A DNA stretch of 64,000 bases from UBA1794 sp050946375. Its GTDB lineage: Bacteria; Bacteroidota; Bacteroidia; Bacteroidales; Bacteroidaceae. Every line of letters begins with the position of its first letter. Position 1 is the first letter of the stretch. The position numbers and the translations under genes were made by a program. The stretch covers positions 1 to 64,000 of the forward strand of contig JBMNUT010000013.1 of the NCBI GenBank assembly GCA_050946375.1. Reading direction: 5' to 3'. The notes beneath the pieces were generated by a model. The model had not been told where the DNA came from, ran no database searches, and saw only the letters and a program-made list of their open reading frames with translations. Below are positions 32,656 to 42,266 of this stretch, piece after piece.

Positions 32656-35600
32656 TTATTTGGAATATTGTTCAATTTCGGTTTCAGCATCGGTATTGTC
32701 GATATCTTCCCAAGTCATAGGCTTGAAGCGTTCCTGTATGGACTGGAAGATTACGAAGAGTGCCGGCACAATGAATATCTGGCAAAGCATACCAATCAAC
32801 ATGCCGCCGACAGCTGCCGAACCTAATGCGCGGTTACCGTTTGCACCTACTCCCATGGCGAACATCAGCGGGAGCAAACCGATAATCATGGCTAATGAAG
32901 TCATCAAGATAGGACGCAGACGGGCACCGGCGCCTAATACGGCTGCCCACGTGATGCTCATACCCATCTTACGACGGTCGAGGGCAAACTCTACGATCAG
33001 GATGGCGTTCTTTGCCAAAAGGCCGATCAACATGATCAATGCAATCTGCATGTACACGTTATTCGTAGCCGCACTGAAAATCGGAATCAGGACATTCAGG
33101 AAGCCCATGAGATGGGCGAAGATGAACGAGCCGGCCAGTCCGAACGGTACGGAGAGCAATACGGCCAAGGGCAGTATGTAACTTTCGTACTGGGCACTCA
33201 GGAGGAGGTAGACGAACACGAAGCAGAGCAGGAAGATCATTGCCGTCATGCTGCCGCTGGTGCTTTGTTCCTCACGCGTCATACCGGAGAATTCGTAGCC
33301 ATAGCCTGTGGGCAGGTACTGTTGCGCTACTTCCTGGATGGCCTGGATGGCCTGGCCGCTACTGTAACCGTCGGCAGGCATACCGTTGACGGTCATGGAG
33401 GTGTACATGTTGAAGCGGTTGATGTTGTCCGGACCGTATACGCGGCTGATGCGCATGAACTGCGTAATGGGAGCCATCTCTTCACCGTTTCTGATTTTTA
33501 CGTTCTGCAACGACGCCATATCCGCACGCTGATCGGGGTCAGCCTGTATCATGACGCGGTACAATTTACCGAAGCGGTTGAAGTTGGAGGCATAGATACC
33601 GCCGTAATATCCCTGCAGGGTGGTAAGAATTGTGCTGGGGCTGATGCCTGCTTTCTTACACTCGGCTGCGTCAATCTCAATCATGTATTGCGGGAAGTTC
33701 GGGTTGAAGGACGTCTGTGCCGAGGCGATTTCCGGACGTTCACGCAGATGGGCGAGGAAGTTCTGAGCCACTTCGTAGAAGTTGTCCAGCGAACCGCCGG
33801 TCTTGTCCTGCAGGTTCAGCTCGAAACCGTTGGAGATGGAGTAACCCGGAATCATAGGCGGTGCGAAGAACAGTACGCTTGCGTCTTTGATGACCTCGCG
33901 TGCTTTCAGGTACAGCATACCGGATATGATGCTGGAGTTCTGCGCCAGGCTGCGCTCATCCCAGTCTTTCATCTTACAAATGAAGGAGCCGTAGCTCGAG
34001 CCCTGTCCGCCCAAGAAGCTGAAACCTACAATCATGGAGCGGCTCTTGATGGCGGGTTCGGCGCCGATCAGGCTGTCGATTTGCTGCATGGTGTTCACCG
34101 TGCGCTGCATGGACGAGCCGGGAGGAAGGTCGACAGAGCACATAATCGTACCGGTGTCTTCGTTCGGTACCAAACCGGTCGGGGTGACTTTCATCAACAC
34201 GAGCAGCACTACGATGCCGACGACTACGGAACCGAGCGTAAGCCACGGTTTCTGGATGATGCGCAATACGGCCTTTTTGTATTTCTTGAGGATGCTGTCG
34301 TACGAAGTGTTGAAGGCGGTGTGGAAACGGCTGATGAATGATTGCGATTTCTTGTTCTCGCCTTCTTTTTCGTTGTGAGGCTTCAGGAAGATGGCGCAGA
34401 GGGCCGGACTAAGAGTCAATGCGTTCAATGCGGAGAAGCCGATGGAGATGGCCATCGTCAGACCGAACTGGCGGTAGAATGCACCGGAGGTTCCGGACAT
34501 GAAGCTCACCGGGATGAACACGGACATCATGACCAACGTAATGGAGACAAGTGCTCCACCCAATTCCGACATGGCGTCGATGGAAGCAAGGCGTGCCGAT
34601 TTGTAGCCTTGGTCGAGCTTCGCATGGACGCCTTCGACGACGACTATGGCGTCGTCCACCACTATGGCGATGGCAAGCACCATAGCACAAAGGGTCAGCA
34701 GGTTAAGGCTGAATCCGATGAGGTACAGCACAAAGAAGGTACCGATCAGGGCCACCGGGATGGCAATGGCGGGAATCAGCGTAGAACGCAGGTCTTGCAG
34801 GAAGATATATACTACGATGAACACCAGGATGAATGCTTCGATCAACGTTTTGACTACCTCGTGGATGGAGGCGAAGAGGAAGTCGTTGGCATTCTGCATG
34901 ATTTCGATTTCCATGCCGGGGGGCAGGGTGGTCGAGGTTTCGTCCAGCAGTTTTTCGATGTTGGAGATGATTTCCGTAGCGTTTGAACCTGCGGTCTGGT
35001 AGACGACGGCGGTAACACCGGCGTGACCGTTCACGCGGTTTTGGAAAGCATAGGTGAGTCGTCCCAGCTCGATCGTAGCGACGTCTTTCAGGCGGAGTAC
35101 CTGTCCGTCGGAGGTAGCGGCAATGACGATGTTTCCGAATTCTTCTTCGGTTTCCAAACGACCCGTATATTTCAGGGTGTATTGGTAGGTCATTTTGCTG
35201 TTGTTCTCACCGAAAGAACCCGGGGCAGCTTCGATATTCTGTTCGTCCAGTGCGGCCGAGATGTCGGAAGGCATCAGTTTGTACTGGGCCATTACGTCGG
35301 GTTTCAGCCAGATACGCATGGAGTAGTCGGCACCCATCACCTGGGCTTCACCTACACCCGGCACACGTTGTACTTCAGGGATGATGTTGATTTTGGCGTA
35401 GTTCTCGAGGAATTCCGTATCGTAGCGGTCGTCCGGGCTGAAGAGTGAGAACACCATCAGCATACTGGTCTGACGCTTGTTGGCGGTGACACCTACGCGG
35501 GTTACCTCGGAGGGCAGCGAACCTTGGGCAGAGGATACGCGGTTCTGCACGTTCACCTGCGCCATATCGGCGTTTGTGCCTTGCTTAAAGTAGACCGTGA

Positions 35601-35871
35601 CGCTTGCTTCTCCCGTATTGGTAGCGGTAGAAGTCATGTAGGTCATGTTTTCTACACCATTTATGGATTCCTCCAACGGCGCGATTACGCTGTTCAGCAC
35701 GGTTTGCGCATCCGCTCCCGTGTAGCTGGTGCTTACCCGCACGGTAGGAGGTGCCATGTCCGGGTACTGGGTTATAGGGATTGAAATAAGTCCCAATACG
35801 CCCAATATGACAATCACGATGGAAATCACCGTGGAAAGCACCGGGCGATTGATAAATCTGTCTAATTTCAT
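32656..35871 (-). CDS. RND multidrug efflux pump, AcrB/HAE1 type
   Basis: A 1071-residue proton-driven inner-membrane transporter. Twelve membrane segments in two halves, with the large periplasmic loops after segments 1 and 7. VVDDAIVVVEG in segment 4 has the two essential aspartates, and GLLAKNAILIVEFA near residue 960 matches segment 10-11. GPDNINRFNMYTSMTVNG is a periplasmic porter segment. It exports lipophilic compounds together with the adaptor and outer-membrane channel on either side. Intact and of usual length. Substrates cannot be predicted. Confidence 0.96.
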   Translation of the reverse strand: MKLDRFINRPVLSTVISIVIVILGVLGLISIPITQYPDMAPPTVRVSTSYTGADAQTVLNSVIAPLEESINGVENMTYMTSTATNTGEASVTVYFKQGTNADMAQVNVQNRVSSAQGSLPSEVTRVGVTANKRQTSMLMVFSLFSPDDRYDTEFLENYAKINIIPEVQRVPGVGEAQVMGADYSMRIWLKPDVMAQYKLMPSDISAALDEQNIEAAPGSFGENNSKMTYQYTLKYTGRLETEEEFGNIVIAATSDGQVLRLKDVATIELGRLTYAFQNRVNGHAGVTAVVYQTAGSNATEIISNIEKLLDETSTTLPPGMEIEIMQNANDFLFASIHEVVKTLIEAFILVFIVVYIFLQDLRSTLIPAIAIPVALIGTFFVLYLIGFSLNLLTLCAMVLAIAIVVDDAIVVVEGVHAKLDQGYKSARLASIDAMSELGGALVSITLVMMSVFIPVSFMSGTSGAFYRQFGLTMAISIGFSALNALTLSPALCAIFLKPHNEKEGENKKSQSFISRFHTAFNTSYDSILKKYKKAVLRIIQKPWLTLGSVVVGIVVLLVLMKVTPTGLVPNEDTGTIMCSVDLPPGSSMQRTVNTMQQIDSLIGAEPAIKSRSMIVGFSFLGGQGSSYGSFICKMKDWDERSLAQNSSIISGMLYLKAREVIKDASVLFFAPPMIPGYSISNGFELNLQDKTGGSLDNFYEVAQNFLAHLRERPEIASAQTSFNPNFPQYMIEIDAAECKKAGISPSTILTTLQGYYGGIYASNFNRFGKLYRVMIQADPDQRADMASLQNVKIRNGEEMAPITQFMRISRVYGPDNINRFNMYTSMTVNGMPADGYSSGQAIQAIQEVAQQYLPTGYGYEFSGMTREEQSTSGSMTAMIFLLCFVFVYLLLSAQYESYILPLAVLLSVPFGLAGSFIFAHLMGFLNVLIPIFSAATNNVYMQIALIMLIGLLAKNAILIVEFALDRRKMGMSITWAAVLGAGARLRPILMTSLAMIIGLLPLMFAMGVGANGNRALGSAAVGGMLIGMLCQIFIVPALFVIFQSIQERFKPMTWEDIDNTDAETEIEQYSK

Positions 35872-35911
35872 ATTCGGGTTAGCTTATATATTATTGTAGA
35901 GGCGGATGGGG

Positions 35912-37075
35912 TTATTGAGCAGAAGCGGCTTCTTGTTTGAGGGCTGCCTGATACTTTGCCTTCGATTGCTGCTCGGTAATCGGAGTGATCTTCTGTCCGT
36001 CTTTCAGCGTACTTACGTTCTCGAGTGCGATTTTGTCGCCGCTTTTCAGACCGGAGGTAACGATGTACGACTGCCCGTCGCTGATGTCCAGGATGCCGAC
36101 TTCGGTGCTCTTGACGGTTCCGTCCGGCTGAAGTATGTAAACGAACTTCTTGTCCTGAATTTCATAAGTGGCTTTTTGGGGAATGACGATGGCGCTGTCG
36201 CTCTTGTAGGGAATCAGCACGTTGCCGGTGCTACCGCTCTTGAGGATGCCGTTGGGGTTGGCAAATGCGGCGCGGATGCTGACTGAGCCGGTGGCGGCGT
36301 CGATTACGCCACTGATGGTCTCTACTTTACCTTTCTCGTTGTAGATGGTTCCGTCGATGAGTTGCAGCTCGAGTTCGGGCATCTGCTCGATGATGGCTTT
36401 CGTGCTGCCTTTGCCCTTGCTTTGCTCGAGGAGCTCTTTCTCGGTCATGGAGAAGTAGGCATACATTTTCGATATGTCGCTCACTACGGTCAGCGGCTCT
36501 GCCGTCGAGGCGCTCACGAGGCTTCCTACACGGTAGGGGATGCTGCCCACTACGCCGTCGGAGGGGCTTGTGATGACGGTGTAGGAAAGGTTTTGCTTGG
36601 CCGTCACGAGTTGTGCCTTGCTCTGAGCCAAGTTGGCCTTCATCGATGCCAGTGTGTTTTCTTCCATCTGCATGTCGTACTGGCTGATGATGTTCTTCTT
36701 CAGCAGTTCGCGTTTGCTCTTGACCGTGATTTCCTGCGTGGCGAGGTTTGCTTCAGCCACTTCGATGGCGGCCTTGGCCGTATTCACTGCGGCCTGATAC
36801 TCGGTCGGGTTGATGAGGAAGAGGGTTTGTCCCTTACGCACGGTTGCGCCTTCATCTACGCACAGCTTGGTGATAAAACCGGAGATTTGCGGCCTGATTT
36901 CTATGTCTTGCCGTCCTTTGATAGTCGTAGGATAATTCTTCTTCAGATTTACGCTGGTCGGCTGAACGGTCATTACGGCACATTCCGGGGCGTTACCCTG
37001 TTGCTGATCTTGGTTTTGGCAGGCGGTTGTTGCAACCAGTGCGCAGCCAATCATTAAAAGAGAATTTAATTTCAT
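35912..37075 (-). CDS. RND efflux periplasmic adaptor (AcrA/MexA type)
   Basis: A 387-residue membrane-fusion lipoprotein (signal with ATTAC, Cys at about residue 19). The lipoyl-like domain begins with TTIKGRQDIEIRPQISGFI near residue 53 and is completed by VITSPSDGVVGSI near residue 170, with an alpha-helical hairpin between. The beta-barrel and membrane-proximal domains follow. It links the RND pump to the outer-membrane channel. It is the first gene of the operon; the intergenic space after it is 40 bases. No regulator is adjacent and no promoter was clearly seen. Confidence 0.95.
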   Translation of the reverse strand: MKLNSLLMIGCALVATTACQNQDQQQGNAPECAVMTVQPTSVNLKKNYPTTIKGRQDIEIRPQISGFITKLCVDEGATVRKGQTLFLINPTEYQAAVNTAKAAIEVAEANLATQEITVKSKRELLKKNIISQYDMQMEENTLASMKANLAQSKAQLVTAKQNLSYTVITSPSDGVVGSIPYRVGSLVSASTAEPLTVVSDISKMYAYFSMTEKELLEQSKGKGSTKAIIEQMPELELQLIDGTIYNEKGKVETISGVIDAATGSVSIRAAFANPNGILKSGSTGNVLIPYKSDSAIVIPQKATYEIQDKKFVYILQPDGTVKSTEVGILDISDGQSYIVTSGLKSGDKIALENVSTLKDGQKITPITEQQSKAKYQAALKQEAASAQ

Positions 37076-37678
37076 ACTTGACGTTACTTTGAGTATAGTT
37101 TTGAATTTGCTTATTTAATGAAAGACAAATAAGGGGTCTGCTTCTTTCTCGTTGCGAATATACTTTAAAATACTGTATTCATGCCTGATAGCCCCCTCTT
37201 TTTTTAATAAAATATAACGCCGAAAATCGCACGAGAGGATAAGTAGAACAAATAATCGGTACTATAGTTCATGTTAAAAGCTCTTTTTCCCTCCTTTTGA
37301 CCTCCTCGTTTTGCTTCCGAAAGTGGTCGGTGAAGAGGGTGTTAATTGTTGTTTTGACAATTAAAAAGGGCTGCGGTCTTTGGCTTTTCTTGTGCAGAAG
37401 AGTCTTGCAAGCCATTGTTTCGGAGGTCGTAAGGGGTGCTTCCGTGGAGGCGAAGGCCGTCGGGGATGCGGAAAAGGCGGATGGATTGTATGAAAAAGAT
37501 GCAGCACTTTTTCGAAAAAATGTCGGCACTTTTTGCAAATGGCGCCTGCACTTTTCGGGAAAATCCCTGCCGCGTTTAACCCTTTTCGCCGCAACTTGCA
37601 CCGGCAGCATGAGGGGGCGTGCGCAATAAATTGGGCAGACTTCCGTTTTTCCTTTTGATAAACCTTGAAACTGTAAGA
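37076..37678. other. Intergenic region between efflux operon and TonB receptor
   Basis: About 600 bases between divergent genes. The first 250 are AT-rich and probably hold the efflux promoter, though no clear box was found. The remainder holds a repeat array at 37491-37574. ORFs on either strand here are repeats read in frame, not genes. Confidence 0.6.
37491..37574 (+). repeat. Intergenic degenerate repeat array (3-4 units)
   Basis: Units such as TGAAAAAGATGCAGCACTTT and CGAAAAAATGTCGGCACTTT follow at 22-23 base spacing; each unit is partly palindromic. Confidence 0.65.
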
Positions 37679-40075
37679 GTGAATTCTTTATTCTCCCGAT
37701 ACGCTTGGATTTTGTTCCTCCTGCTGCTCGTGCTGCCTTGCGGGGTGGTCAGCGGGCAGGGTACGGCGGTTATTTCCGGACTTGTTACGGATGAAAACCA
37801 AGTCCCGCTGGAGATTGTCTCGGTACGCCAGGAGGGCATGCCGATAGGCACTACGACCGACCTGCAGGGCCGCTACTCCATTACGGTACAGTCTTCCGAT
37901 AGCGTGGTGTTGGTCTTCTCCCAATTCGGATACCGCACGCGCAAACGGATATTGAGGAACCCGGTGGACAAATTGACCCTCAACGTCACGCTGCTTTCGG
38001 ATGACATTATGCTGGAAGCGGCGCAGGTAAAGGGAAAACAGCGGCAGACTGGGATGACGGACAAGATAGATGTCTCGAAAAGTCGCCTCATGCCGGACGC
38101 AAGCGGCGGGAATATTGAGGCGCTCCTTGCCACTCAGGCGGGAGTCAGCTCCAACAATGAGCTGAGCACGCAGTACAGTGTGCGCGGAGGGAGCTTCGAT
38201 GAGAACATAGTCTACGTGAACGGCACGGAAGTCTATCGCCCTTTGCTCATTCGCGCCGGCCAGCAGGAGGGATTGAGCTTTATCAATCCGGATATGGTGA
38301 AGGAAGTTCGTTTTTCCACCGGCGGTTATGAGGCAAAGTACGGCGACAAAATGTCGTCGGTGCTGGACATTACCTACAAGAAGCCGGAGCGCAACGAAGC
38401 GGCCGTCAGCCTTTCGCTGCTGGGCGCCAGCGCTTATGCCGGATTGAAGTTTAAAAATCTGACTTGGGCCAACGGTTTGCGCTACAAGACGAGCCAATAT
38501 CTGCTCGGGAGCCTCGAAACGAAGGGAGAGTACGACCCCTCTTTCCTGGACTACCAGACCTTTTTGTCGTGGGCGCCTTCCCGACGCTGGGAAGTGAGCC
38601 TGATTGGCAACATTTCGCAGAATAAATATAATTTCGAGCCTGGGAACCGGAATACCCGCTTTGGCACAATCAGCGAAATGCGCGAGTTCCAAGTCTATTT
38701 CGACGGGCAGGAAAAAGACCTCTTCCGCACGTTTTTTGCCTCCGGGGGCATCACGTATCACATCAACGAGCAGGATGCCTTGACGTTCCGCATCAGCGGT
38801 TTCCACACGCAGGAGCGGGAAACTTACGACATACGCGGCGAGTACTGGCTGAGCGACGTGGTGGGTGAGGACGAGGCAGGCAGCGCCGTTTCCGGAGGCA
38901 ACCTGGGTGTCGGGACTTATATGGAGCATGCGCGCAACCGGCTGAGTGCCGACGTGATGACTTATGCCCTGAGCGGCCGCCATATCCTGAAGAAAAATAC
39001 CATAGAGTGGGGCATGGAAGTGCGAAACGAGCGCATCAAAGACCGAATCAGGGAGTGGGAAATGCGAGATTCGGCTGGCTTTTCGCTGCCTCATACGGGG
39101 AATAGCGTACAAGTCATATACAATTTGTCATCTGCGAATGAGATTCAGAGCACTCGCTTTTCTTTTTATGCGCAAGACGTATGGAAGTTTCAGCGCCGCG
39201 CCGGCCTCTTTACGCTGACCGCAGGCGTGCGTGGCAGTTACTGGAGCTACAATAAGGAATTCATCTTCTCCCCGCGTGTCTCAATGGGCCTGATTCCGGC
39301 GTTCAACGACAAGTTTACGTTCCGGGCCGCAGTGGGCGTGTACTATCAGGCTCCGTTTTACAAGGAATTCCGCGACACTACGACGGTGGGCGGCGCAACG
39401 GTCGTGACTTTGAACCGCGACATCAAGTCGCAGCGCTCCATCCATTTCGTTTTGGGCGGCGACTATGAGTTCCGGGTGCTGGGGCGTCCGTTCCGATTCA
39501 CGGCAGAAGCCTACTACAAGGCCCTCAGTAATCTGGTTCCCTACAACATCGATAATGTGCGCATACGCTACTATGGCTCCAATCAGTCGCGCGGTTACGC
39601 AGCGGGCCTGGACATGCGCATCTTCGGAGAGTTCGTCGAGGGAAGAGACTCGTGGCTTAGCTTCTCGGTCATGAAGACGGAGGAAAAATTGAACGGCAAG
39701 TGGATTCCGCGGCCTACCGACCAGCGCTACAATCTCTCGCTCTATTTCACCGATTACTTCCCGGGCAGCGAGCATTGGGCCATGAATCTGAAGTGTGCCT
39801 TTGCCGGAGGGCTTCCTTTCGGGCCGCCCCATTCGGGGCTGGAGAACATGGTTTTCCGCACGCCGGCCTACCAGCGGGTGGATATCGGCATGAGCTATCG
39901 CGTCAATGTGCCGCGCACCCGCTCGTTCTGGGTGGGGCTCGACGTGCTGAACCTGCTGGGAAAGAACAATGTGAACTCCTATTATTGGGTGACAGACGTG
40001 AACAATGCCCAGTATGCCGTGCCTAATTATCTGACGGGGCGCATGGTGAATGCCCGTATTTCGGTAGAGTTTTGA
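37679..40075 (+). CDS. TonB-dependent outer-membrane receptor with CarboxypepD-like domain
   Basis: A 798-residue outer-membrane receptor from a GTG start chosen because it begins a good signal peptide (WILFLLLLVLPCGVVSGQ); an in-frame GTG at 37619 would add 20 residues. After the signal comes a carboxypeptidase-regulatory-like domain (VISGLVTDENQVPLE, GTTTDLQGRYSITV). The plug domain follows (GVSSNNELSTQYSVRGGSFDENIVYVNG near residue 160) and then the beta barrel to the C-terminal Phe. It imports a ligand across the outer membrane with energy from TonB. No SusD-like partner is adjacent, so the substrate is open. Confidence 0.88.
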   Translation: MNSLFSRYAWILFLLLLVLPCGVVSGQGTAVISGLVTDENQVPLEIVSVRQEGMPIGTTTDLQGRYSITVQSSDSVVLVFSQFGYRTRKRILRNPVDKLTLNVTLLSDDIMLEAAQVKGKQRQTGMTDKIDVSKSRLMPDASGGNIEALLATQAGVSSNNELSTQYSVRGGSFDENIVYVNGTEVYRPLLIRAGQQEGLSFINPDMVKEVRFSTGGYEAKYGDKMSSVLDITYKKPERNEAAVSLSLLGASAYAGLKFKNLTWANGLRYKTSQYLLGSLETKGEYDPSFLDYQTFLSWAPSRRWEVSLIGNISQNKYNFEPGNRNTRFGTISEMREFQVYFDGQEKDLFRTFFASGGITYHINEQDALTFRISGFHTQERETYDIRGEYWLSDVVGEDEAGSAVSGGNLGVGTYMEHARNRLSADVMTYALSGRHILKKNTIEWGMEVRNERIKDRIREWEMRDSAGFSLPHTGNSVQVIYNLSSANEIQSTRFSFYAQDVWKFQRRAGLFTLTAGVRGSYWSYNKEFIFSPRVSMGLIPAFNDKFTFRAAVGVYYQAPFYKEFRDTTTVGGATVVTLNRDIKSQRSIHFVLGGDYEFRVLGRPFRFTAEAYYKALSNLVPYNIDNVRIRYYGSNQSRGYAAGLDMRIFGEFVEGRDSWLSFSVMKTEEKLNGKWIPRPTDQRYNLSLYFTDYFPGSEHWAMNLKCAFAGGLPFGPPHSGLENMVFRTPAYQRVDIGMSYRVNVPRTRSFWVGLDVLNLLGKNNVNSYYWVTDVNNAQYAVPNYLTGRMVNARISVEF

Positions 40076-40116
40076 GGTGAGGGCGGTGCGCATACCGGAG
40101 TTTTCTGCCTCGTCGG

Positions 40117-40193
40117 GAGGAAAAAAGGGACGGCACTTTTTGAGAAAAGACGCGGGACTTTTCGGGAAAAGTGCAGGGCGTTTTGGAGAGCCG
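40117..40193 (+). repeat. Intergenic degenerate repeat array (3 units)
   Basis: Units GAGAAAAGACGCGGGACTTT and CGGGAAAAGTGCAGGGCGTT follow an AGGAAAAAAGGGACGGCAC unit at about 22-base spacing, between the TonB receptor and glmS. Confidence 0.65.
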
Positions 40194-40308
40194 GTACAAG
40201 GGTATTTGCCAAGTCCGCCTTGTGTTCGGAGAGAGGGTTGCAGAAGTTTCGCCTTTTTATTTTTGGCAGATTGCCGCGAAATTGCGCGGGCATCCGTAGA
40301 AAAATGTC

Positions 40309-40316
40309 TATCTTTG
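40309..40316 (+). promoter_or_regulatory. Candidate -7 box for glmS
   Basis: TATCTTTG matches TAnnTTTG, 40 bases before the glmS start. A TTG at 40282 is slightly too far for an ideal -33 element. Confidence 0.5.
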
Positions 40317-40355
40317 CACCCAGCGAATAGCCTTTTCCTAAAAAATAGATAAAAT

Positions 40356-42209
40356 ATGTGCGGAATAGTTGGTTATATAGGAAAGCGGGATGCCTATCCT
40401 ATCTTGATAAAAGGCCTTAAGCGTTTGGAATACAGAGGGTACGACAGTGCCGGATGCGCCTTGATTAACGATAAAGGCACGCTGAGCGTCTACAAAACCA
40501 AAGGCAAGGTGAGCGATTTGGAAGCCTTTTGTTCCGATAAGGATTGCTCCGGCCACGTCGGCATCGCTCATACCCGCTGGGCAACACACGGCGAACCGTC
40601 GAGCGTGAACGCCCATCCTCATTATTCCTCTTCTCATAAATTAGCCCTTATCCACAACGGAATCATCGAGAACTACGCGGATCTCCGAAAAAGGTTGGAG
40701 CGAAAGGGATACACGTTTCAGAGCGATACCGATACGGAGGTGCTGGTTCAGCTGATTGAGTACGTCCGTCTTTCCCATTCTCCCGCCCTTCCATTGATAA
40801 GTGCCGTTCAATTGGCGTTGCGCCAAGTTGTCGGCGCTTATGCTATTGCCGTGCTGGATAAAGACGCTCCCGACGAAATCGTAGCGGCCCGCAAGAGTAG
40901 CCCGTTGGTGGTAGGGATTGGCGACGGAGAGCTGTTCCTCGGCTCGGATGCCTCCCCGATTGTCGAATACACCGACAAGGTGGTGTATCTGAACGACGGC
41001 GAAATTGCCCTGCTCAAGCCGGGAGAAGAAAAACTGAAGATAGTCAATTTGAGCAACGTGGAGGTGACTCCTGAGGTATGCACCCTCGATATGGAACTCG
41101 GCGACCTGGAGAAAGGAAACTTTCCCCACTTCATGCTGAAGGAAATCTACGAGCAACCCGCCTGTTTGCGCGCCTGTATGGCCGGACGTCTCAGCGTGGA
41201 CCGCAAAAGCATCAAGCTCTCGGCGGTTATCGACCACAAGGACCGTCTGCTCCATGCGCGCCGCTTCATAATAGTGGCGTGCGGTACGTCGTGGCATGCG
41301 GCACAAATCGGAAAACACCTGATTGAAAGTTTCTGCCGGATTGCGGTTGAGGTAGAATACGCCTCTGAATTCCGCTATTCCGACCCGGTAATTACAAAAG
41401 ACGACGTGATGATTGCCATTTCCCAGAGCGGTGAGACGGCAGACACGCTGGCAGCCGTGGAATTGGGGCGGCAGAAAGGCGCTTTCATCTATGGGATTTG
41501 CAACGTAGTCAGCTCCTCCATCGCCCGCGCTACGCATACGGGCAGCTATATCCACGTGGGCGCTGAAATCGGCGTAGCCAGTACGAAAGCATTCACGGGG
41601 CAGGTTACGGTGCTCACGATGCTCGCTTTGGAATTGGCCCATGAGAAAGGAACCATTTCGCCGGAAGATTATGCCAAATATTGCACGGAATTGAGCCAGA
41701 TACCGGCTAAAATAGAAAAAACACTGCAGCTCGACGGGCAAATCAGCTCGCTGGCGCGTATCTTCACCTACGCCCGCAACTTCATCTACCTGGGCCGTGG
41801 CTATAACTACCCGGTCGCCTTGGAAGGAGCGCTGAAACTAAAGGAAATAAGCTACATACATGCGGAGGGTTATCCCGCCGCCGAAATGAAACATGGCCCC
41901 ATCGCTCTGATTGATTCGGAGATGCCCGTGGTGGTAATTGCGACGAAAACAGAATTATACGAGAAGGTTCTGAGCAATATCCAGGAAGTAAAGGCCCGTG
42001 GTGGCCGGATTATTGCGCTGGTCACGGAGGGCGATCAGGAAATCTCCCGCATCGTCGACTACAGCATCCCGCTGCCCGAGACGGAAGAGTGCCTGACTCC
42101 ACTGGTAGCATCGGTGCCTTTGCAGCTGTTGGCTTACCACATTGCGATATGCAAGGGTAAGAACGTCGACCAATCGCGTAATCTCGCGAAATCAGTTACG
42201 GTGGAATAA
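40356..42209 (+). CDS. glmS: Glutamine-fructose-6-phosphate aminotransferase (isomerizing)
   Basis: A 617-residue enzyme making glucosamine-6-phosphate, the first step towards peptidoglycan and lipopolysaccharide amino sugars. Cys2 (MCGIVGYIG) is the class II glutamine amidotransferase nucleophile, with RLEYRGYDSAG and HTRWATHG following. Two SIS sugar-isomerase domains follow, with SQSGETADTLAA near residue 355 and the C-terminal DQSRNLAKSVTVE. All hallmarks are intact. It is the first of four consecutive genes for glutamine amidotransferase reactions. Confidence 0.97.
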   Translation: MCGIVGYIGKRDAYPILIKGLKRLEYRGYDSAGCALINDKGTLSVYKTKGKVSDLEAFCSDKDCSGHVGIAHTRWATHGEPSSVNAHPHYSSSHKLALIHNGIIENYADLRKRLERKGYTFQSDTDTEVLVQLIEYVRLSHSPALPLISAVQLALRQVVGAYAIAVLDKDAPDEIVAARKSSPLVVGIGDGELFLGSDASPIVEYTDKVVYLNDGEIALLKPGEEKLKIVNLSNVEVTPEVCTLDMELGDLEKGNFPHFMLKEIYEQPACLRACMAGRLSVDRKSIKLSAVIDHKDRLLHARRFIIVACGTSWHAAQIGKHLIESFCRIAVEVEYASEFRYSDPVITKDDVMIAISQSGETADTLAAVELGRQKGAFIYGICNVVSSSIARATHTGSYIHVGAEIGVASTKAFTGQVTVLTMLALELAHEKGTISPEDYAKYCTELSQIPAKIEKTLQLDGQISSLARIFTYARNFIYLGRGYNYPVALEGALKLKEISYIHAEGYPAAEMKHGPIALIDSEMPVVVIATKTELYEKVLSNIQEVKARGGRIIALVTEGDQEISRIVDYSIPLPETEECLTPLVASVPLQLLAYHIAICKGKNVDQSRNLAKSVTVE

Positions 42210-42266
42210 ACGGCAAGTGTCCTATATATTGAGGAAGAAAAGAAACGGAAAACGGAATTATAATTT

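Noticed and set aside
34342..34986. Plus-strand ORFs opposite the RND pump
   Set aside because: Antisense shadows with biased, hydrophilic composition; the pump is complete on the other strand.
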